Made by a program: the position numbers and the translations under genes. The notes beneath the pieces are model-generated. The model was given only the letters and a program-made list of their open reading frames with translations, did not search any database and was not told the DNA's origin. A DNA stretch of 64,000 nt from positions 645,001 through 709,000 of the forward strand of contig NC_092670.1 in NCBI RefSeq assembly GCF_964355755.1. The letters run 5' to 3'. This DNA is from Antedon mediterranea (lineage: Eukaryota > Echinodermata > Crinoidea > Comatulida > Antedonidae). Shown here piece after piece: positions 63,301 to 64,000 of the stretch; positions within the stretch are counted from its first letter, which is position 1, and every line of letters begins with the position of its first letter.

Positions 63301-64000
63301 AATTTGGGAGTGATAAACATTATTATGTAAACAGTGTTACTACTTACAAAGCGTTGAACAATTTGCCTAATGTACATCTTTTCCACATCCTGGTTAAGCT
63401 GTCCAAAGTCCCAAACCAATGGTAGCATGCTCGGAGGTAGAGCTTGGACTCGGTAAACAAGTTGACGTAAAGGTATGCGACCTGAATACATAGTAAAAGA
63501 ATGGCAATTAGTTCAATGTCAAATCTGGTGTTTTCTGTGTGTTGTACAATGGCTATTTGAATTCCTTACCTAATCTATCTGTTGTTTTACTTGCTTTAAT
63601 GTGGTAGCCAAGACCAGCTGCTTCTAATCTTTCAATCATTTCTTCTGTGTGTCTACATTGTAAAGAAAAACATTTCTTTCATTTATGAAATTTTATCCTA
63701 CTCCAGTACTAAGATTCAATATATATATATTTTATAGAGTCTTTGTGTTGTATTTTGTATATTATGCCCCTTTCAAATCACCTCTCCAGAGTTTACACAC
63801 ACTGAGACATCAACTCCGGGGTATAAGTTATTAATTTTTGTGCAATGCTTTGTGATTCAAGTTAAAAGTGTGCAAGAAGTCTTGTTATTACCTTTTATAA
63901 GGGTTGCAAGCCGCAACAATCTTCAGACCACTGCCTTTGAAGTCAATTTTCTGACCGTTCATTCGACCATCACACATGATCTCTTTTATTATCCCAATCG
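33336..64000 (-). CDS. RNF213: RNF213 (mysterin) E3 ubiquitin ligase, C-terminal half
   Basis: Giant AAA+ / RING / RZ ubiquitin ligase. In vertebrates it is cytosolic, acts on lipid droplets and ubiquitylates bacterial LPS. Exons traced (minus strand): 63892-64000 (partial), 63570-63652, 63348-63481, 63116-63193, 62588-62797, 62064-62227, 61727-61949, 61449-61619, 61099-61271, 60821-60943, 60347-60503, 60029-60141, 59763-59895, 58834-59027, 58488-58673, 58290-58398, 57931-58131, 57630-57760, 57222-57439, 56775-56942, 55883-56299, 55398-55530, 54810-55144, 54484-54653, 53884-54090, 53536-53726, 52910-53018, 52644-52744, 52356-52544, 51851-52105, 51606-51714, 50539-50775, 50221-50385, 49699-49815, 49403-49513, 49231-49284, 48923-49117, 48307-48400, 47926-47960, 47667-47773, 47152-47311, 46871-47039, 46441-46541, 46061-46300, 45501-45639, 44898-44981, 44338-44509, 43909-44185, 43490-43690, 40147-40236, 34040-34212, 33336-33483. 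All have GT/AG sites, and hand-checked phases give one open frame of 2,786 codons ending ...WKTIAQLYSTQE-stop. The gene appears functional. Its first half lies beyond the window. Single-base errors in hand-read borders are possible. Confidence 0.93.
33515..33975. repeat. (GTGTGAGTATGAGTAA)n degenerate repeat in the last RNF213 intron
   Basis: A loose microsatellite of GTGAGTATGAGTAA-like units fills the intron between the last two coding exons. The GT-rich units include many GTGAGT/GTAAGT words on the plus strand only; on the coding (minus) strand they read as CA/CT-rich. Long minus-strand ORFs here (HTHTLTHT) are low-complexity artefacts. Confidence 0.9.
34316..36582 (-). repeat. 59-bp minisatellite built from an RNF213 exon end and its splice donor (part 1, ~38 units)
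   Basis: On the gene's strand each unit reads (A/G)AATGAAAAAAGCTG, CGAGACTTATCAATAACTC, CAG|GTAAACATAG, ATAGGAATTAG. The first 38 bases repeat the 3' end of coding exon 40147-40236 (AMEKAARLINNSQ), and GTAAAC is that exon's own donor. Copies differ at a few positions (CTGTG/CTGCG/CTGCA; CTCTCAG/CTCCCAG). The whole array is intronic. Confidence 0.95.
34652..34772. mobile_element. ~120-bp insertion in the 59-bp array
   Basis: One unit is interrupted after ATCTATGTTTA by TAATAATAATAACTTTATTT and about 100 bp, including CGGCACACGTTTTATGACGG. The ATA-rich start resembles the 3' tails of LINE/SINE copies elsewhere in the window. Confidence 0.65.
36583..39005. mobile_element. ~2.4-kb insertion splitting the 59-bp array
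   Basis: The insert begins near TAGGTGATCATTT and its far end contains the inverted AAATGATCACCTA (38966-38980). The left end itself can fold (TAGGTGATCATTT...AAAATGATCACCTA, 36583-36615). The inside has no protein-coding ORF; it has two diverged direct copies of a phrase with TGACGTCATC and TGGCCA (37360 and 37720 areas), plus the nested element at 38092-38932. Exact borders are uncertain by tens of bases. Confidence 0.7.
38092..38932. mobile_element. 841-bp element of TTGCGCAATTT palindromes
   Basis: The ends are long inverted repeats starting CATGTGTTATGCGCGATTTG (38092-38140 and 38884-38932). Inside are repeated near-perfect hairpins with 11-bp arms TTGCGCAATTT and a one-base centre, separated by AAAAAAATCC-like spacers, dense at 38675-38905. 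A GC-rich stretch lies at 38395-38440. The minus-strand ORFs are artefacts of the repeats. It sits inside the larger insertion. Confidence 0.88.
39006..40199 (-). repeat. 59-bp exon-donor minisatellite (part 2, ~20 units, next to its source exon)
   Basis: Continues the array of 34316-36582 and runs without a break into the true coding exon at 40147-40236, which is the first unit in transcript order. Units near the exon keep CTCCCAG like the source. Confidence 0.95.
41121..42746 (+). CDS. TRIM/NHL-like protein (B-box, coiled coil, filamin, NHL), nested in RNF213 intron
   Basis: A 541-codon single-exon ORF, antisense to RNF213 within its intron 40237-43489. Residues 4-36 form a variant B-box (C4-x2-C7-x7-C15-x2-C18-x4-C23-x2-C26, then C31 and H36; two usual His are Cys). 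About 45-185 is a charged coiled coil. About 195-300 is a filamin-type Ig repeat (SGERSN to RNIKGSPIDIVV style). 305-541 holds NHL repeats (YPSGVTVNKPTRVVYVTDDQ; NGPLDVALNHDNQLLVADTQ). No RING is present; it could be on an upstream exon, since TTTTGTAG just before the ATG resembles an acceptor. The frame stops at TAA 42744-42746, yet NHL-like codons continue in the same frame to 42842. TRIM2/3/56-like family; a retrogene origin is possible. Confidence 0.75.
   Translation: MDTCIHCNNKFDFFCTCCQLTFCKDCDVASCYQNKHYVITMNTAVNRFKKELDEVKKLTDDIKLKIEEKRDSIMNDNNNFQRHKTACKTDIDCLKNKVIKEVEDKCKKLISDLDNLSEERDKVFPNKVDFFDSVMEDVDRLNLSITKLCNPRDLNRLERFEKDLSLTRNKVIDDDQRSLMPKFIQSKRMNDMISCNIIGEIIAYDPDYEVVTCTTNKLVQTGESFTIDVLSSRLNQACQVVANLTKSTGERSNVEVIHVSENMYKIKSLCNSEGDWKMKITVDNRNIKGSPIDIVVVLRLVCTIDNISNNMGKKNTKRVVDVMSLQDGSILISNGSCEVLKFNQSGSFVDSIDSSQNVCNMCKLDDNHIVYSNHVNGPCIVLCNDQFKEIRSFGKDKLAYPSGVTVNKPTRVVYVTDDQHGVLKFSVDNGEYLGRIGRTIIKSEDKRPEDEEMNGPLDVALNHDNQLLVADTQNSRVQIFDTNGEFVSIAICAGQEDGKVICPCGIIVDEVGNIIVSSNNMLQLFNKNGVFIKRIDHKEDG
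42747..42842 (+). pseudogene. In-frame NHL tail after the premature stop
   Basis: Directly after TAA 42744-42746 the same frame reads NIPLGITTIKGTARKLAVAN, then RTGNNVYIYNY and a TAA at 42840-42842. IPLGIT and the VAN-x-x-GN-x-V-x-I-Y pattern are what the last NHL blade should look like, so the stop is a recent truncation, a polymorphism or a readthrough site. Confidence 0.7.
43205..43310. repeat. Short direct repeats AACTGAACTGTCACTTG
   Basis: Three copies of AACTGAACTGTCACTTG(T/G)T followed by TCAAATTAACTGT. Intronic, flanked by text related to the MITE at 19191-19288. Confidence 0.8.
44567..44840 (-). mobile_element. tRNA-derived SINE
   Basis: In reverse orientation it carries a Pol III B box (GGATTCGAACC on the plus strand), a central region (TAAGTAAAGTATCTTGCCTA; TAACCGGGTACCTATTTATA) and the tail CGCTTAGAGGTTTCAC, ending in (ATT)n. 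Same family as 59062-59345. Lies in an RNF213 intron. Confidence 0.85.
45252..45402. mobile_element. ~150-bp MITE, copy 1
   Basis: Inverted ends CCTAAAGCTCTGACTCCACT and ...AGTGTAGACAGAGCTTTAGG. The interior has inverted ACCATATTTGGGCA words. The same family occurs at 45975-46057 (partial) and 60601-60750, all in RNF213 introns. Confidence 0.85.
45975..46057. mobile_element. MITE, copy 2 (left-truncated)
   Basis: Keeps the interior TCACTACCATATTTGAGCAC and the right end TAGTGTAGACAGAGCTTTA, only a few bases from the splice donor of RNF213 exon 46061-46300. Confidence 0.8.
47667..47960 (-). other. RNF213: RNF213 RZ-type zinc finger (two exons)
   Basis: Exon 47926-47960 is a 35-nt microexon encoding CPNGHPYVIGD. 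Exon 47667-47773 continues CGRAYGTGRCMECGAPIGGE then GHRL. Together they match the RZ finger shared by RNF213 and ZNFX1. In vertebrate RNF213 this finger, with an essential His in the CPNGHP motif, is needed for ubiquitylation of bacterial LPS. All Cys/His positions expected from the family are present. Confidence 0.88.
48010..48215 (+). mobile_element. tRNA-derived SINE, second family
   Basis: Starts AGTGGCCAAGCGGTTAAGG, the A-box region typical of Leu/Ser tRNAs, but the B box is degenerate (GAGTTTGAGGCC) and no cloverleaf closes, so it is not a tRNA gene. It is followed by an unrelated body (TTGGGTTAGGACTGTAAACC). It is in an RNF213 intron next to the RZ microexon. Confidence 0.7.
50840..51445 (+). 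mobile_element. LINE C-terminal fragment with intact 171-codon ORF
   Basis: ORF 50927-51442 encodes the post-RT tail of a non-LTR retrotransposon: SLFDAY-like CLFDAYIASIFLYNSELWVL, RKMLRKMIDIKLTDRVCN, RRRLKWYGHIIRLPDDTPIK, RPVGRPRNNWMNQIKKDL. The RT domain is missing. It sits antisense in an RNF213 intron. Confidence 0.85.
52356..52544 (-). other. RNF213: RNF213 RING finger exon
   Basis: A single 189-nt exon encodes the C3HC4 RING: CGMCEESIADPVMLPC, then EPKHVFCKECIEEYF and KCPTC. The spacing is C-x2-C-x11-C-x3-H-x2-C-x2-C...C-x2-C, with all eight zinc ligands present. The next exon continues with RQCCNSFFMEVISQLCFADG, as in vertebrate RNF213 after the RING. The vertebrate enzyme can transfer ubiquitin without the RING, so the intact ligands show conservation, not mechanism. 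Confidence 0.93.
54190..54422 (-). repeat. 51-bp minisatellite containing an RNF213 splice donor copy
   Basis: About 4.5 units of 51 bp. On the gene strand each has GTATGCTGCTATATGATC, the first bases of the intron after exon 54484-54653 (AAG|GTATGCTGC). The period is a multiple of three, so open frames on both strands (ITHGMLLYDPHV) are artefacts. Confidence 0.93.
55883..56299 (-). other. RNF213: RNF213 long acidic exon
   Basis: A 417-nt exon, the largest here. Its first ~90 codons are Glu/Asp/Met-rich (MEEDDDNESEDMEYNSID; VEGMEEGMMEHRIDEGMEEE) and then become ordered (VLVDCIHPAMARIIDPSDQR). The repetitive EGMEEGM text suggests a lineage-specific disordered insertion within the E3 module. 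Confidence 0.75.
56645..56725 (-). mobile_element. tRNA-like SINE head fragment
   Basis: On the minus strand GTGGCTTGGTGGTTATGATG and GGTCGTGGGTTCAGTCCC look like A and B boxes, but arms do not pair well and no tRNA 3' end follows. Flanked by a local duplication (56388-56440 resembles 56729-56780). Confidence 0.55.
59062..59345 (+). mobile_element. tRNA-derived SINE (most complete copy)
   Basis: An A-box-like TGGCGCAGTGTG and a strong B box GGTTCGAATCC, followed by AGGCAAGATACTTTACTTAC, GATTACTAGTTGCATTATGG, GTAAGCGCTTAGAGGTTTCA, the tail GTGCTATATAAATCCAGG and (ATT)n. In an RNF213 intron; opposite orientation to the copy at 44567. Confidence 0.88.
60601..60750. mobile_element. ~150-bp MITE, copy 3
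   Basis: Same family as 45252-45402: GCCTTGTGTACACTATAAAA at the left, inverted ACTAGTTTGATAGTGTAGAC then AGAGCTTA at the right, and a duplicated GGGCATATCACTACCATATT inside. Confidence 0.8.
61099..61949 (-). other. RNF213: RNF213 AAA4 ATPase core (exons 7-9 of the window)
   Basis: Exon 61727-61949 carries the Walker A loop GKPGSSKS (codons at 61802-61825) within PLFLVGKPGSSKSLAKTIVA. Exon 61449-61619 carries Walker B VVVLDEVGLAEDSP (61482-61505 region). Lys to catalytic Glu is 70 residues, the same spacing as human K2775 to E2845 as I recall it, so this is AAA4. Exon 61099-61271 continues with FIGISNWALDPAKMNRGI. ATP binding and hydrolysis residues are all present, so an active motor unit is expected. 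Confidence 0.9.
62588..62797 (-). other. RNF213: RNF213 exon with acidic linker
   Basis: A 70-codon exon: NECSFVSLRDVERTLNVMMW, then an acidic stretch (VNIEEEDIPREEDEDELYED and following), before AAA4. The first half matches the family (FFDKQYLLRPLIEER). The Asp/Glu-rich tail is low-complexity and is likely a flexible loop between AAA modules. Confidence 0.8.

Overview
This is a eukaryotic (animal) genomic window: AT-rich, intron-dense and full of minisatellites, non-LTR retrotransposon remnants, tRNA-derived SINEs and terminal-inverted-repeat elements. Gene content (tandem GRB2-type adaptors, a large RNF213/mysterin E3 ligase, a TRIM/NHL-like protein) and repeat style suggest a marine invertebrate, perhaps an invertebrate deuterostome such as an echinoderm. 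The species call is an inference with low confidence. All host genes except the TRIM/NHL-like one lie on the minus strand. No rRNA, intact tRNA gene or CRISPR array was seen.

Region 1 (1-19,000): three tandem GRB2 paralogues share the exon layout of vertebrate GRB2 (five coding exons, SH3-SH2-SH3). Copy A (841-5886) is cut by the window edge and shows only exons 1-3. Copy B (6686-8842) is complete (213 aa) with canonical residues. Copy C (13708-18966) has an uninterrupted reading frame (210 aa), but its SH2 domain has lost the phosphotyrosine-pocket residues and the specificity tryptophan and its N-terminal SH3 has lost a ligand-pocket tyrosine, while the C-terminal SH3 looks intact. Transposons swell the introns and flanks of A and C; copy B is compact.

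Region 2 (19,000-31,400): repeat-rich segmental duplications. They hold two decayed minus-strand LINEs, one plus-strand LINE, and a duplicated small secreted cysteine-rich (EGF-like) gene (24866-25238 and 29731-30155). Several insertions have an empty counterpart in the paralogous block, so their relative timing can be read.

Region 3 (31,400-64,000): a 42-bp minisatellite, then the 3' half of an RNF213 orthologue. I traced 52 coding exons whose phases join into one uninterrupted frame of 2,786 codons plus a stop. It covers the end of AAA3, complete AAA4 (Walker A and B), the RING finger, the RZ-type zinc finger and the C terminus. The 5' half lies beyond base 64,000. An antisense, single-exon TRIM/NHL-like ORF (41121-42746) sits in one intron. 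The next intron holds about 58 copies of a 59-bp minisatellite made from the end of the preceding coding exon together with its splice donor, split by a 2.4-kb insertion.

The GRB2 adaptors should act in receptor tyrosine kinase to Ras signalling. RNF213 and the TRIM/NHL-like protein belong to families linked to innate defence. Nothing in the sequence ties these loci together functionally.
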